NCBI RefSeq assembly: GCF_900107145.1
Contig: NZ_FNOW01000020.1
Span: 1-50,481, forward strand
From: Allochromatium warmingii
Lineage (GTDB): Bacteria; Pseudomonadota; Gammaproteobacteria; Chromatiales; Chromatiaceae
Direction: 5' to 3'
Length of the DNA: 50,481 nt
Under the pieces are notes generated by a model. That model saw nothing but the letters and a program-made list of their open reading frames with translations, did not search any database and had not been told where the DNA came from. The position numbers and the translations under genes are program-made. Positions 11,827-20,570 of this stretch are shown piece after piece (the stretch's first letter is position 1; each line of letters opens with the position of its first letter).

Positions 11827-12063
11827 TCAGGGCTGATGCGCGTTGATATAATCAATGGCCTGTTGAACCGTAGTGATCTTCTCGGCGTCTTCGTCCGGAA
11901 TCTCGGTCTCGAACTCTTCTTCAAGAGCCATGACCAGTTCTACGGTGTCGAGCGAGTCCGCTCCCAGATCGTCAACGAAGGACGCCTCTGGGGTGACTTC
12001 TTCTTCTTTCACACCCAGCTGATCCACCACGATTTTGCGAACTCGATCTTCAACGCTGCTCAT
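11827..12063 (-). CDS. acpP: Acyl carrier protein
   Basis: 78-residue acidic four-helix carrier. The phosphopantetheine attachment serine is in [20 protein letters not shown]. Length and sequence are close to Escherichia coli AcpP. The product carries acyl chains between FabD, FabH, FabG and FabF, all encoded around it, and also serves PlsX and lipid A enzymes. AGAGGA lies about nine bases before the ATG. The 165-nt gap to fabG suggests its own promoter in addition to readthrough, which would suit the high level usual for this protein. Confidence 0.97.
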   Translation of the reverse strand: MSSVEDRVRKIVVDQLGVKEEEVTPEASFVDDLGADSLDTVELVMALEEEFETEIPDEDAEKITTVQQAIDYINAHQP

Positions 12064-12114
12064 AGGATTGATTCCTCTCGAATGACAAAAATTGACCCCA
12101 CTGGGCCGCGACCT

Positions 12115-12143
12115 ATTCTAGTGACAAACCCGATGCGATGAAA
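12115..12143 (-). promoter_or_regulatory. Possible acpP promoter
   Basis: On the minus strand a TAGAAT -10 box (12115-12120) is preceded by a 17-nt spacer and TTTCAT (12138-12143), a poor -35 box. It lies about 50 nt upstream of acpP in the longest gap of the downstream half of the cluster. Support is by eye only. Confidence 0.3.
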
Positions 12144-12228
12144 GCCAAGATCGCGCACGATGCGCGGCGTTCAATAGCTTCTATGCAACGAATCTCGTCT
12201 CAGACTGGGCAGACTGCTCACGCCAGTC

Positions 12229-12969
12229 TTAGGCCATGTACATGCCGCCGTTGACATGCAGGGTCTCGCCGGTGATATAAGCCCCACCCGGCGCGGCTAA
12301 GAACACAACTGCGCTGGCAATCTCTTCCGGCTGACCGAGCCGCCAGAGAGGAATGGCACCGAGCAGCGTCTGACGATGTGCTTCGGGCAGTTCCTTGGTC
12401 ATATCGGTGTCGATAAAGCCGGGCGCGACACAGTTGACCGTGATGCCCCGCGAGCCGACTTCCCGCGCCAGCGACTTGGTAAACCCCATCATGCCAGCTT
12501 TAGCAGCGGCATAATTGGTCTGACCGGCATTGCCCATCGCGCCGACCACCGAGGCGATATTGATGATGCGGCCTTTACGTGCTTTGGTCATCGCCCGCAG
12601 ACAGCCTTTGGTGAGCCGATAGAGCGCGGTCAAATTGGTGTCAATGACCGCATCCCATTCGTCATCTTTCATGCGCAACAACAGGTTATCGCGGGTGATG
12701 CCAGCGTTGTTGACTAGAATACTTGGCGCACCGAGCCGCTCGCCAATCTGCGCTAACGCTGCTTCGACCGAGGCGGAATCGGCGACATTGAGCACCAGCC
12801 CGATGCCCGAATGCCCAGCGGCAGTCAATGCCTGTTCAATTGCTTGGGCACCGGATACGGTGGTGGCGGTGCCGGCAACGGCTGCACCCTGTTCCGCTAA
12901 GGCCAGCGCAATCGCCCGCCCGATGCCCCGCGATGCGCCAGTGACCAGCGCGATTTCACCTTTAAGCAT
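12229..12969 (-). CDS. fabG: 3-oxoacyl-ACP reductase
   Basis: SDR-family NADPH-dependent reductase of 246 residues acting on 3-oxoacyl-ACP. The cofactor motif TGASRGIGRAIA is at residues 10-21, NNAG is near 88, and the catalytic Ser-Tyr-Lys set is in NIASVVGAMGNAGQTNYAAA followed by K. The C-terminus ITGETLHVNGGMYMA is typical. The ATG at 12969 has GGAGG eight bases upstream and overlaps the fabD stop by eight bases, so earlier in-frame starts can be discarded. It is translated with fabD. Confidence 0.95.
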   Translation of the reverse strand: MLKGEIALVTGASRGIGRAIALALAEQGAAVAGTATTVSGAQAIEQALTAAGHSGIGLVLNVADSASVEAALAQIGERLGAPSILVNNAGITRDNLLLRMKDDEWDAVIDTNLTALYRLTKGCLRAMTKARKGRIINIASVVGAMGNAGQTNYAAAKAGMMGFTKSLAREVGSRGITVNCVAPGFIDTDMTKELPEAHRQTLLGAIPLWRLGQPEEIASAVVFLAAPGGAYITGETLHVNGGMYMA

Positions 12970-13906
12970 GTGAGGTCGCCTCCAACGCGGCATCGAGTGT
13001 TTTTGGATCAAAAACCGGCAGCGTGTTCAGGGTTTTCGTGATGCGTTTATTCAAGCCAATCAAGACCTTACCCGGGCCGCATTCGAGTGCTGTGGTCACG
13101 CCTTGCGCCGCGACGGATGCGACGGTCTCGACCCAGCGCACCGGACTATATAACTGTTCGACCAGCAGCCGCCGGAGCGCGGCGACATCCTCAGCCGGCG
13201 CAACATTGACGTTATGAATCACCGGCACGCTCGGCAGCGTCAGCGCGACCTCAGCCAGCCGCTCGGCCAAGCGATCCGCCGCCGGACGCATCAGCGCACA
13301 GTGCGACGGAACACTCACCGGCAGTGGCTGTGCCAGCTTTGCGCCTGCGGGTTTCGCGGCAGCAACGGCACGGGCAACGGCAGCGGCAGAACCAGCGATC
13401 ACCACCTGACCGGGTGAGTTGAAATTGACTGCCGCGAGCACGTCGCCCTGCGCGTGTTCGGCACACAGCGCCATGACCTGCGCGTCATCCAAGCCGAGGA
13501 TCGCGGCCATTGCGCCTTCACCAGCGGGCACGGCTTCCTGCATGAAACGAGCGCGGTCAGCGGCCAAACGGATGCCATCGGCAAAGTCGAATGCACCGGC
13601 AGCGACTAGCGCCGCGTACTCGCCGAGACTGTGCCCGGCCATCACGGTTGCTGGACGCCCACCGGATTGCTGCCAGACGCGCCACACTGCGATCCCAGCA
13701 GCGAGCATCGCCGGTTGGGTGTTCGCGGTGCGATCCAGTTCTTCTTTTGGCCCCTGACTGACCAGCGACCAGAGATCGCGCCCGAGAGCATCGGCGGCCT
13801 CTTCAAACGTCTGTTTAACTGTAGCGTGCGACTCCGCGAACGCATCGAGCATCCCGACGGCTTGCGAACCCTGACCGGGGAAGAACACAGCGAGTTGTTG
13901 GCTCAT
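12962..13906 (-). CDS. fabD: Malonyl-CoA:ACP transacylase
   Basis: Transfers malonyl from CoA to ACP. The N-terminus QLAVFFPGQGSQAVGM, the nucleophile serine in GHSLGEYAALVAAGAF and the catalytic histidine region VSVPSHCALMRPAA are all present. Length is 314 residues from the ATG at 13906; an ATG four codons earlier is possible, and neither has a clear ribosome binding site. Upstream is the 118-nt gap to fabH with the AGGATTAACAGG inverted repeat, so fabD-fabG may also be driven from there. The stop overlaps fabG. Confidence 0.94.
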   Translation of the reverse strand: MSQQLAVFFPGQGSQAVGMLDAFAESHATVKQTFEEAADALGRDLWSLVSQGPKEELDRTANTQPAMLAAGIAVWRVWQQSGGRPATVMAGHSLGEYAALVAAGAFDFADGIRLAADRARFMQEAVPAGEGAMAAILGLDDAQVMALCAEHAQGDVLAAVNFNSPGQVVIAGSAAAVARAVAAAKPAGAKLAQPLPVSVPSHCALMRPAADRLAERLAEVALTLPSVPVIHNVNVAPAEDVAALRRLLVEQLYSPVRWVETVASVAAQGVTTALECGPGKVLIGLNKRITKTLNTLPVFDPKTLDAALEATSHA

Positions 13907-13931
13907 GTGGCGGAACATTCAGTTGAAATTT

Positions 13932-14025
13932 GACAGGATTAACAGGATTTCTCAGGATTAACAGGATTTTTTAAAGTTTTACGGCCTTAAATCTGTAAAT
14001 CTTGAAGAATCCTGTTAATCCTGTC
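13932..14025. repeat. Inverted repeat element between fabH and fabD
   Basis: GACAGGATTAACAGGATT (13932-13949) is the exact reverse complement of AATCCTGTTAATCCTGTC (14008-14025). A second partial copy of the arm lies at 13953-13967. The 58-base middle is AT-rich. A decayed relative with CTGTTAATCCTGTC is at 42749-42785. This is a small palindromic intergenic repeat, and here it could weaken or end readthrough from fabH into fabD. Confidence 0.7.
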
Positions 14026-14036
14026 TAATTCTTGAG

Positions 14037-14993
14037 TCAATAACGCACCAGCACCGAACCCCAGGTAAAACCGCCGCCAAAGGCTTCCATCAGCAGCGTT
14101 TGACCGCGCTGAATGCGCCCATCGCGTACCGCTTGATCGAGCGCCAGCGGAATTGAGGCCGATGAGGTATTGCCATGCTCGGCGACCGTGACAATTACGC
14201 GCTCTAGCGGCAGATCGAGTTTGCGGGCGGTAGCCTGAATAATGCGGATATTGGCCTGATGCGGGATTAACCAGTCGATGTCATCTTTAGTCAGCCCATT
14301 GGCTTCCAGCGTCTCATCGACGATCCGCCCCAGCGTCGTCACCGCAAACCGAAACACTTCGTTGCCGCGCATCTCCAGCGTCGCCAGCTCGGGCCGACCA
14401 TTGCCGTGACCGCCGGGCACTTGTAGCAGTTCGGCGTAGGCACCATCGGCATGAATATGGGTCGAGAGAATCCCCGGCGCATCGGCTGCACCGAGCACCA
14501 CTGCACCCGCGCCATCGCCGAATAACACACAGGTGGTGCGATCCGTCCAATCGACAAGCCGCGAAATTGCCTCAGCCCCGACAACCAGCACATGCTTGGC
14601 CGCGCCGCTGCGAATGTACTTATCAGCGACATCAACCGCATAGACAAATCCAGCGCAGACCGCCTGCAAATCAAACGCCGGACAGCCATGCACATCGAGC
14701 CGCTGTTGCAGCAAACAGGCGGTACTGGGAAAAAATTGATCTGGGGTCGTGGTTGCAACCAGAATCAAATCCAAATCAGCCGGATCGAGCTGGGCCGCAG
14801 CTAACGCCCGCCGCGCAGCGATCTCGGCCAGATCGCAGCAGGTTTCGCCTTCGGAGACCAGATGCCGCTTTTCGATGCCGGTGCGCTCACGAATCCACGC
14901 ATCCGTCGTCTCAACTTGAGCTTCCAGATCGGCATTGGTGACAACCCGCGCAGGCAAATAGCCGCCGGTGCCGAGGATGCGGGAGCACTTCAT
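14037..14993 (-). CDS. fabH: 3-oxoacyl-ACP synthase III
   Basis: Starts fatty-acid chains by condensing acetyl-CoA with malonyl-ACP. The catalytic Cys is in LQAVCAGFVYAVD, His in WLIPHQANIRI and Asn in AEHGNTSSASIPLA; GGGFTWGSVLVRY closes the protein. Length is 318 residues. The ATG at 14993 shares TGATG with the plsX stop, and AAGGA lies nine bases upstream; a GTG one codon earlier is equally well placed. The product links PlsX and FabD functions in this cluster. Confidence 0.95.
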   Translation of the reverse strand: MKCSRILGTGGYLPARVVTNADLEAQVETTDAWIRERTGIEKRHLVSEGETCCDLAEIAARRALAAAQLDPADLDLILVATTTPDQFFPSTACLLQQRLDVHGCPAFDLQAVCAGFVYAVDVADKYIRSGAAKHVLVVGAEAISRLVDWTDRTTCVLFGDGAGAVVLGAADAPGILSTHIHADGAYAELLQVPGGHGNGRPELATLEMRGNEVFRFAVTTLGRIVDETLEANGLTKDDIDWLIPHQANIRIIQATARKLDLPLERVIVTVAEHGNTSSASIPLALDQAVRDGRIQRGQTLLMEAFGGGFTWGSVLVRY

Positions 14994-16069
14994 CACGCGG
15001 ATTCCTTATACGGCTCGCTGGCAAGATGGCGTCCGACCTGATCGCCGATGCGTTGCGGGATATTGGCCTCAATCTCTTTTTCAGCAATGCGAATCGCATT
15101 TTCGAACGCGATCTCATCGGCTCCGCCATGACTCTTGACGACGATGCCGCGCAGACCTAACAGACTCGCTCCGTTATAGCGACGCGGATCCATCGTGCGG
15201 CGGAAGTGCTTAAGAATCGGCAACGCAATCAGACCGGCGAGGCGCGTCAGCAGCGTGCGTCGGAACTGGGCCGACAGCGATTGACTAATAAATTTGGCCA
15301 CGCCCTCGCTGCTTTTGAGCGCGACATTGCCAACAAAGCCATCACTGACCACGACATCGACATCATCGAGATAGATGCCGTTGCCCTCGACATAGCCGAC
15401 ATAATTGAGATTACTGCGCACCAGCCATTCATGCGCCTGCTTGACCTGTTCGTTACCCTTGATGGCTTCTTGCCCGATATTGAGCAGCGCAACCTTCGGA
15501 CGAGCAATGCCATCGACTGCCGCGACCAGCTCACTGCCCATCACGGCAAATTGAAACAGGTGCTCGGCGCTACAATCGACATTCGCGCCGAGATCGAGCA
15601 TATGGGTGTGACCGTGTAACGACGGCACAGCAGTGCAGATCGCCGGGCGGTCAATATGCGGCAAAGTCTTGAGCACGAATCGCGCTGTAGCCATCAACGC
15701 CCCAGTGTTGCCAGCACTGACACAGGCTTGCGCTTCGCCGTCTTTGACCAGATCAATCGCCACGCGCATTGACGAATCTTTTTTATTGCGCAAGGCTTTT
15801 GAGGGCGATTCGTCCATCGCAATTTCTTGCGTCGCGTGATGAATGCGCAGCCGCTCACGCGGCGCACGGCCCAGATAGGACGTGATGCGCGTCTCGTCAC
15901 CGACCAGGATGAGACTGATGTGCGGATGATCGGCTAGATAACGCAGGGCCGCTGGAACTACGACCTCGGGGCCGTGATCGCCGCCCATCGCGTCCAGAGC
16001 AATCGTGCAACCTAGCGACGGTTCGGCAGCCGTCGCTTGCACAACGCTGAAGCGGCCCAACGTGGTCAT
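14993..16069 (-). CDS. plsX: Phosphate acyltransferase PlsX
   Basis: Makes acyl-phosphate from acyl-ACP for phospholipid synthesis at the membrane. [20 protein letters not shown] marks the N-terminus, and LVGD, ASDAM-like loop [36 protein letters not shown] and [20 protein letters not shown] follow in the usual order. Length is 358 residues, about average. The start codon shares one base with the rpmF stop (TAATG). The rpmF-plsX-fabH order is widely conserved and couples membrane lipid supply to ribosome synthesis. Confidence 0.95.
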   Translation of the reverse strand: MTTLGRFSVVQATAAEPSLGCTIALDAMGGDHGPEVVVPAALRYLADHPHISLILVGDETRITSYLGRAPRERLRIHHATQEIAMDESPSKALRNKKDSSMRVAIDLVKDGEAQACVSAGNTGALMATARFVLKTLPHIDRPAICTAVPSLHGHTHMLDLGANVDCSAEHLFQFAVMGSELVAAVDGIARPKVALLNIGQEAIKGNEQVKQAHEWLVRSNLNYVGYVEGNGIYLDDVDVVVSDGFVGNVALKSSEGVAKFISQSLSAQFRRTLLTRLAGLIALPILKHFRRTMDPRRYNGASLLGLRGIVVKSHGGADEIAFENAIRIAEKEIEANIPQRIGDQVGRHLASEPYKESA

Positions 16070-16245
16070 TACGCGCCCCGATCCACAACCTTGCGACCGC
16101 GATAAAAGCCATCGGCGGTGACGTGATGACGCAGATGGGTTTCGCCGCTGGTCTGATCGACCGAGAGCGTCGGCTTGCTCAGAGCGTCGTGCGAACGGCG
16201 CATACCGCGCTTAGAAGGAGTCTTGCGATTTTGTTGGACGGCCAT
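16069..16245 (-). CDS. rpmF: 50S ribosomal protein L32
   Basis: 58 residues starting [20 protein letters not shown], the standard L32 N-terminus, with the later [15 protein letters not shown] motif. It lacks the four zinc cysteines found in some L32 proteins, as is normal in gammaproteobacteria. A GGAGAC-type binding site lies before the ATG at 16245. Its stop overlaps the plsX start by one base. Confidence 0.96.
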   Translation of the reverse strand: MAVQQNRKTPSKRGMRRSHDALSKPTLSVDQTSGETHLRHHVTADGFYRGRKVVDRGA

Positions 16246-16321
16246 TGGTAGTCTCCAGTGTGGGAAGTGCGCCGAACGTGGCCGCCTCCCAATCATGTGT
16301 CAAAAATTAACGTCAATCTTT

Positions 16322-16882
16322 TTAGGATCGCTTCAGGCGTTCGAGCACAGCAAAAGGATGACGCGGTGCGTCCGCTACGTCTGCGTCGCTGAGATCATCG
16401 GACTCGGAATACGCCGGATTGCGTGCCCAGTTTGCCACTTCGGGCGCTTGGCATTCACCAACCCGATGCCGAGGAAACGGCGGAATCGCCAGCAGGAGTT
16501 CATCTTCGATCAGAGCCAGCGGATCGAGCAGGTCATCGGTCACGACCAGCGGTTCATAATCGCTCGCCGCTGCATTGGCATTTGGCTCAACACGCACCAA
16601 TTGCAGCGCCAGTGGTGCATCCAAATCAAGCCACAGATCGCAGAGACACCGCTCACAGCGCACGCACAACCGCACCTGCGCCAAACCTTCAACCACGGCA
16701 CCGCGCTCAGCATCGCGCCGGAAATCCAGTTGATACGTAACTGCTGCTGGTATGGCATCGGTTGCAACACGACCGACTTCAAGCAGCCGAGGAAAGCGTG
16801 CGACGGGCAATTCACCCGCGAACGACAGGCTGTTTTTAGCAGCACGCCAGGGGTCGAGTTGATCGGGCAAGACGGTTGACAT
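16322..16882 (-). CDS. yceD: DUF177/YceD family protein
   Basis: 186-residue protein with the family motif around RLCVRCERCLCDLWLDLD (residues ~66-83), including C-x2-C. It also has DDLLDPLALIEDELLLAIP and a C-terminal PRHPFAVLERLKRS tail, both typical. YceD is needed for normal 23S rRNA levels in Escherichia coli and plants, though its mechanism is not known. It precedes rpmF by 76 nt, its usual position. The maf gene often found upstream is not here; a 440-nt gap follows instead. Confidence 0.88.
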   Translation of the reverse strand: MSTVLPDQLDPWRAAKNSLSFAGELPVARFPRLLEVGRVATDAIPAAVTYQLDFRRDAERGAVVEGLAQVRLCVRCERCLCDLWLDLDAPLALQLVRVEPNANAAASDYEPLVVTDDLLDPLALIEDELLLAIPPFPRHRVGECQAPEVANWARNPAYSESDDLSDADVADAPRHPFAVLERLKRS

Positions 16883-16944
16883 AAGCGCGTAAGCCTAACC
16901 GATTGCTGCGCCGAGCGTCAATCAGCGGCAATACAAATTTGAAC

Positions 16945-16973
16945 TTTCCGCGTTTTTCCGCGTTTTCAGCGGC
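16945..16973 (-). repeat. Dispersed repeat relative (inverted)
   Basis: On the minus strand this reads GCCGCTGAAAACGCGGAAAA and continues with a second CGCGGAAA. It is a shorter form of the repeat at 286-360 and 46983-47078. The remainder of the 16883-17323 gap holds the hairpin listed next and nothing else recognised. Confidence 0.5.
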
Positions 16974-17009
16974 CACAAATAAAAGGCACAGAAAATCTGA
17001 GAGAACTCG

Positions 17010-17066
17010 AAAAAAAAACTCCCTCGACCCAATCGCCGAACCCTGTTCGACCACCGGAGCGAGGGA
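17010..17066 (-). terminator. Rho-independent terminator-like structure
   Basis: On the minus strand, TCCCTCG (17060-17066) pairs with CGAGGGA (17020-17026) and is followed at once by nine T residues (A-run at 17010-17018 on the plus strand). A smaller CGAAC/GTTCG hairpin lies in the loop. It would end the transcript of the response regulator about 260 nt after its stop, leaving a long 3' region that may hold a small RNA. Confidence 0.6.
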
Positions 17067-17323
17067 ATAGAAGGCAATGAACATGCTCAAACGCAGCGCC
17101 GACCGACGGCACGATGTGGCACGTTTTCGTGTATCAGACCGGCGGGCGAATTGTCACCCGAACGCGGCGTCTCCTCGTCGTTCTTCTCAGTTATGCGTCA
17201 ACAGCGTGAGCGAGAATCTGTAATCTCAATCACCTGCATTGAAAAAAGAGTTTAGACGCGAAGAGGAAACGCGCCTATCCGTAGGATCACGCAGTTGCGC
17301 GGTCGCGGATGGGTATTGAGTTG

Positions 17324-17971
17324 CTATGACAGAAGCGTCCGCCCGCTGCTGGACTGCGCTGGACTGACCTGACACACCGCCGCCATGCGGCAGAGTTCGG
17401 CGAGATTAGCTGCACCCATTTTCTCCATCATGCGAGCGCGATGGTTTTCGACCGTGCGCGGGCTGATGCCAAGCTGACGGGCAATATCCTTATTCGTCAG
17501 GCCACCAGTGGTCAGGGTCAGCACTTCATATTCACGCGGGGTCAACTGCCGAAACCGCTCGCGGATTGCGTGCTCGGTCGCCGCTTCGGTGCGGCGGCGG
17601 TGATCTTCGATCAGCGCGGCGGCGATGCGCTGGAGCAACTGCTCGGTGCTGGCCGGTTTTTCGAGAAAATCAATCGCGCCGTTCTGAATAGCACGAACCG
17701 TAGTCGGCACATCGCCAAATGCCGAAAGAAAAATGATCGGCAACAACGCCCCGCGTTCGAGCAGCTCGCGTTGCAGCTCCAGCCCAGTCATATCCGGCAA
17801 ACGCAGATCGAGCACCAAACAGCCGCGCTCTGCCGCTGAAAACACGGCTAAAAACGCCGCTGGTGATGCAAAACTGCGCACCCGATAGCCGGCTAACTCT
17901 AAAATCAGCGTCAGCGAATCGCGCATTCCGGGATCATCATCGACCAAAAACACGGTTTGCTCAGTCGTCAT
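17324..17971 (-). CDS. FixJ/NarL-type response regulator
   Basis: Receiver domain at residues 1-120: acidic pocket VFLVDDDPGMRDS, phosphoacceptor Asp in LVLDLRLPDMTGLEL, Thr/Ser in FLSAFGD and Lys in LEKPAS. A LuxR-type helix-turn-helix follows (LTPREYEVLTLTTGGLTNKD, then GISPRTVENHRARMMEKM). It is a DNA-binding transcription factor activated by phosphorylation. No histidine kinase gene is nearby, so the partner is unknown. I chose the ATG at 17971; one five codons earlier is possible. It is transcribed away from folK. Confidence 0.88.
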   Translation of the reverse strand: MTTEQTVFLVDDDPGMRDSLTLILELAGYRVRSFASPAAFLAVFSAAERGCLVLDLRLPDMTGLELQRELLERGALLPIIFLSAFGDVPTTVRAIQNGAIDFLEKPASTEQLLQRIAAALIEDHRRRTEAATEHAIRERFRQLTPREYEVLTLTTGGLTNKDIARQLGISPRTVENHRARMMEKMGAANLAELCRMAAVCQVSPAQSSSGRTLLS

Positions 17972-18155
17972 GATGCGCCGCCACATCTGGCGCTAAAACA
18001 GGTATCCATCAGCAATCCTCAAGCCGCATCACAAAATGTTTAAGACGGTTTTTCAACGGTGCCAACAGATGTGGGCGGGCTGAATGGCGATCAATCGGGC
18101 GCGAGTCGTTTGGGTTGCTTAACCCAGCCGCGCCGAACACAGCGAGGTGTCGAGC

Positions 18156-18644
18156 GTGAATCATGTCGAGCGGGTATTTATCGCAGTTGGCTCAAATATC
18201 GAACCAGAACAACAGATTACGAACGGATTAACCGCGCTGGCCGCACTGCCAAAAACGCGGCTGGGGGCAGAATCGGCTTGGTATCGGACGCGACCCTGGG
18301 GCGTAGAAGCGCAAGCGCCGTTTATCAATTTGGTGGTGGAGCTTTGGACGGAACTGGAGCCGTTGGCGCTGCTGACGGCGCTGCAAGCCATTGAGCAGCA
18401 GTGCGGGCGGGTGCGCACCCAGCTCAACGGCCCGCGCACGCTCGATCTGGATGTGTTGCTCTATGGTGCGCGTATTGTGGATCAACCCAGCTTGCGCGTG
18501 CCGCATCCGGGGCTGGTGGTGCGTGATTTTATGTTGATCCCGCTGGTGGAAATCGCGCCCGAGGTGATTCATCCCGAATATGGTCGCCCGGTCGCGGCGC
18601 TGACTGACGCGATTTGCTATTGGCAGATTAGTGAGCGGCTTTAG
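18156..18644 (+). CDS. folK: 6-hydroxymethyl-7,8-dihydropterin pyrophosphokinase
   Basis: Transfers pyrophosphate from ATP to hydroxymethyl-dihydropterin in folate synthesis. VFIAVGSNIEP is the N-terminal strand, YRTRPWG the mobile loop, and GPRTLDLDVLLYG carries the magnesium-binding Asp pair. PHPGLVVRDFMLIPLVEIAP ends the core. GTG at 18156 has AGCGAGG eight bases upstream and gives 162 residues; the in-frame GTG at 18147 has no site. The panB gene that often follows folK is absent; the accessory island begins here instead. Confidence 0.92.
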   Translation: MNHVERVFIAVGSNIEPEQQITNGLTALAALPKTRLGAESAWYRTRPWGVEAQAPFINLVVELWTELEPLALLTALQAIEQQCGRVRTQLNGPRTLDLDVLLYGARIVDQPSLRVPHPGLVVRDFMLIPLVEIAPEVIHPEYGRPVAALTDAICYWQISERL

Positions 18645-18763
18645 TTGGATTCGGTGGGTTTCGTGACCAGTCGGCATCTGTGCCAATCTTCAGCGTCATA
18701 CCGTGGTCACTCTACCCACCCTACCTCGCTACTTCGCTATTTGATCGATTCGATGTGTTGCGT

Positions 18764-18787
18764 AAAATTAAATCGATCCTAGCCCCA
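18764..18787 (+). repeat. Left imperfect direct repeat of the accessory island
   Basis: This 24-base sequence (AAAATTAAATCGATCCTAGC then CCCA) matches 21571-21594 at 21 of 24 positions in the same orientation. It overlaps the last codons and stop of the HNH endonuclease gene. Confidence 0.5.
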
Positions 18788-19526
18788 TTAATTCCATTAA
18801 TTTGTTCTTAAAGTGATTGCGGAGTATATTCTTGACATATTCCGGTGGTTCTTCTTGCACCTTTGCCGCTTCTTCTAGAAGAATTTCATATTCTGCTACT
18901 TCTTTTTCAGACCACAACAGATCGAGCCTTCGTATATCTCGCGTAGCAATATGTTTATATGATTCAGGGAATGCCCAATAACATGTTTTACAGGATGATA
19001 TTTCTTTTGCCTTCCAGTTGGGACAATTTTCGCAACTCCAAGACTTTGCCCTATTTGCTGATGCACACAACAACATATATTCTTCAATGTTATTAGACAG
19101 ATTGGCATTGTCACCAGAAATTTCAAAGGGAACTCGATGATCGATTTGAAGTTCCCTGACAGGAAATGGCTTAAGATAGATATTACAACGCGCACCATGT
19201 TTTTCGATTAGCGCATCCTTTAGTTTTGAAGAGAATGCAGTTCTTCCTGAAAGCTGTGTGGCACGGACATCCGCTGGATCACCAAACTTATACGCAGCAA
19301 TTTTTCTACCATCCGAGCCTTTAACACGAAATGTTTGAATAGGAATACCCTGTTCGCGTACATCTCTTATTGCACGGGGCGGATGATTGTAGCCATATAA
19401 ATCCTTCAGTTCCTCTGTTGTTATTTGACCATACTTCAATATGTGGTCAATAACGATTTTTGGACGTTTCGCTTCTACGCTCTTTAGAAGTTGTAGGAAT
19501 TCTGTAGAGTAACTTTGTTTCGTCAT
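18768..19526 (-). CDS. HNH endonuclease, probable restriction enzyme
   Basis: 252 residues. The N-terminal third looks like a winged helix (IVIDHILKYGQITTEELKDL, then a wing ending YKFG). The nuclease core is an HNH fold: His130 in ELQIDHRVPFEISGD, and Asn158 in LLCASANRAKSW. A zinc knot C165-x2-C168 and C179-x2-C182 sits directly after it. The start overlaps the methylase stop by four bases (ATGA), so the two are translated together and form a type II restriction-modification unit by layout. The recognition site cannot be read from sequence. Codon use is AT-richer than in flanking genes, which suggests transfer. Confidence 0.82.
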   Translation of the reverse strand: MTKQSYSTEFLQLLKSVEAKRPKIVIDHILKYGQITTEELKDLYGYNHPPRAIRDVREQGIPIQTFRVKGSDGRKIAAYKFGDPADVRATQLSGRTAFSSKLKDALIEKHGARCNIYLKPFPVRELQIDHRVPFEISGDNANLSNNIEEYMLLCASANRAKSWSCENCPNWKAKEISSCKTCYWAFPESYKHIATRDIRRLDLLWSEKEVAEYEILLEEAAKVQEEPPEYVKNILRNHFKNKLMELMGLGSI

Positions 19527-20452
19527 GCAAATGCCAATTCTTGCTGCTCTGCTTTCACCGATCTTGTTCTGGATGGTAATTCATTTGCCAGACGTTGAAC
19601 CAATGATGAAGACAAATAGAGTGATTCAGTAGTTTCTTGAATATTACCAAGCAATGTTGCCTGACTCGATCTCCCCGCATGAATATGCAGGTGCTTTAGC
19701 TTTAGAAAGTTTGGTAGCAATTTTCCATGAATCTTTTCGCCTGTCACCCCGTCATAGCTAATGATGTATGACAGATTTTTTTCATTCATTATTGACAATG
19801 CTTCAACAAAATCATCATATGACAACCCATTGAAATAACGGTGATCTCGTGTAAAAGAAGTACCCTGATAGGGTGGATCCATATAAATCAAATCACTTTC
19901 TTTTGCGCTTTTTATTGCTTCACGAAAATCTAATGCAGTCAATTTTGTTTTTTTACTCAAAAGTGCTGATACACCAAATATATTTTGTCTCATCGTATTT
20001 GGCCTCATGCCTGAACGGCGATTATCTGCACTCTGATTAAACAGCCCCTCAGAGCTGTATCTAACAGAACCTTTTACAATACGAGCCAATAGATAAAGTA
20101 ATTGGTCTGGATCATGAGATTTATTAAATTCATCTCGTATTTTGAAAAAATATGCTTTTCTATCATGGTGCTGCTCTAACCACCGCCTTTCATATTTATC
20201 GCACAAACCATGTGGATTCTCTAATATTTCACCCCACAAGGCTATCAGAGGTATATTCAGGTCGTTTAGAGCAAAAAGACTGGCAAGACCATGTGCTGCG
20301 GCGGCAATGGATACTGCCCCAGATCCACAAAATGGCTCATACAAGCACCTGACATCTGACGGGAAATGGGAGAGAATAAATTTAGCAATACCACGCTTGC
20401 TCCCTTGGTATGGGAATGGATGTGGTACATTGATATTTTGAAGTGATTTCAT
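19523..20452 (-). CDS. DNA N6-adenine methyltransferase, D12 (Dam-like) class
   Basis: 309 residues. Motif X PFPYQGSKRGIAKFIL (13-28), motif I YEPFCGSGAVSIAAA (38-52) and motif IV DPPY (192-195) come in alpha-class order, as in Dam and related type II enzymes. It methylates adenine in its target using S-adenosylmethionine and protects host DNA from the HNH nuclease encoded next. It is not dam itself: the surroundings, AT-rich codons and fused reading with the nuclease mark it as part of a mobile R-M unit. The gene begins 56 nt after the attC-like site at 20503-20570. Confidence 0.88.
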   Translation of the reverse strand: MKSLQNINVPHPFPYQGSKRGIAKFILSHFPSDVRCLYEPFCGSGAVSIAAAAHGLASLFALNDLNIPLIALWGEILENPHGLCDKYERRWLEQHHDRKAYFFKIRDEFNKSHDPDQLLYLLARIVKGSVRYSSEGLFNQSADNRRSGMRPNTMRQNIFGVSALLSKKTKLTALDFREAIKSAKESDLIYMDPPYQGTSFTRDHRYFNGLSYDDFVEALSIMNEKNLSYIISYDGVTGEKIHGKLLPNFLKLKHLHIHAGRSSQATLLGNIQETTESLYLSSSLVQRLANELPSRTRSVKAEQQELAFA

Positions 20453-20502
20453 TTCTCAAATTCTATCCTAATTCATTTATCTTTGTCACGGAGCTTTATT
20501 AC

Positions 20503-20570
20503 AACTAACGGTCAAGATGTGGGACACGAGCGCATCACTATGAAGCGTCCCACACGAGCGAATGTTAGGT
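20503..20570 (-). other. attC-like integron recombination site
   Basis: On the minus strand the site opens with ACCTAAC (20564-20570; consensus RYYYAAC). TGTGGGAC and GTCCCACA (20518-20525, 20547-20554) are perfectly complementary, and the site closes with GTTAGTT (20503-20509; consensus GTTRRRY, one base off). Length is 68 bases, within the known range. The TAA stop of the small gene upstream lies inside the ACCTAAC box, a common trait of cassette genes. No integrase gene is in the window. Confidence 0.6.

Noticed and set aside
16836-17090. 84-codon minus-strand frame
   Set aside because: It crosses the terminator-like hairpin, overlaps the yceD start and lacks any domain or binding site.
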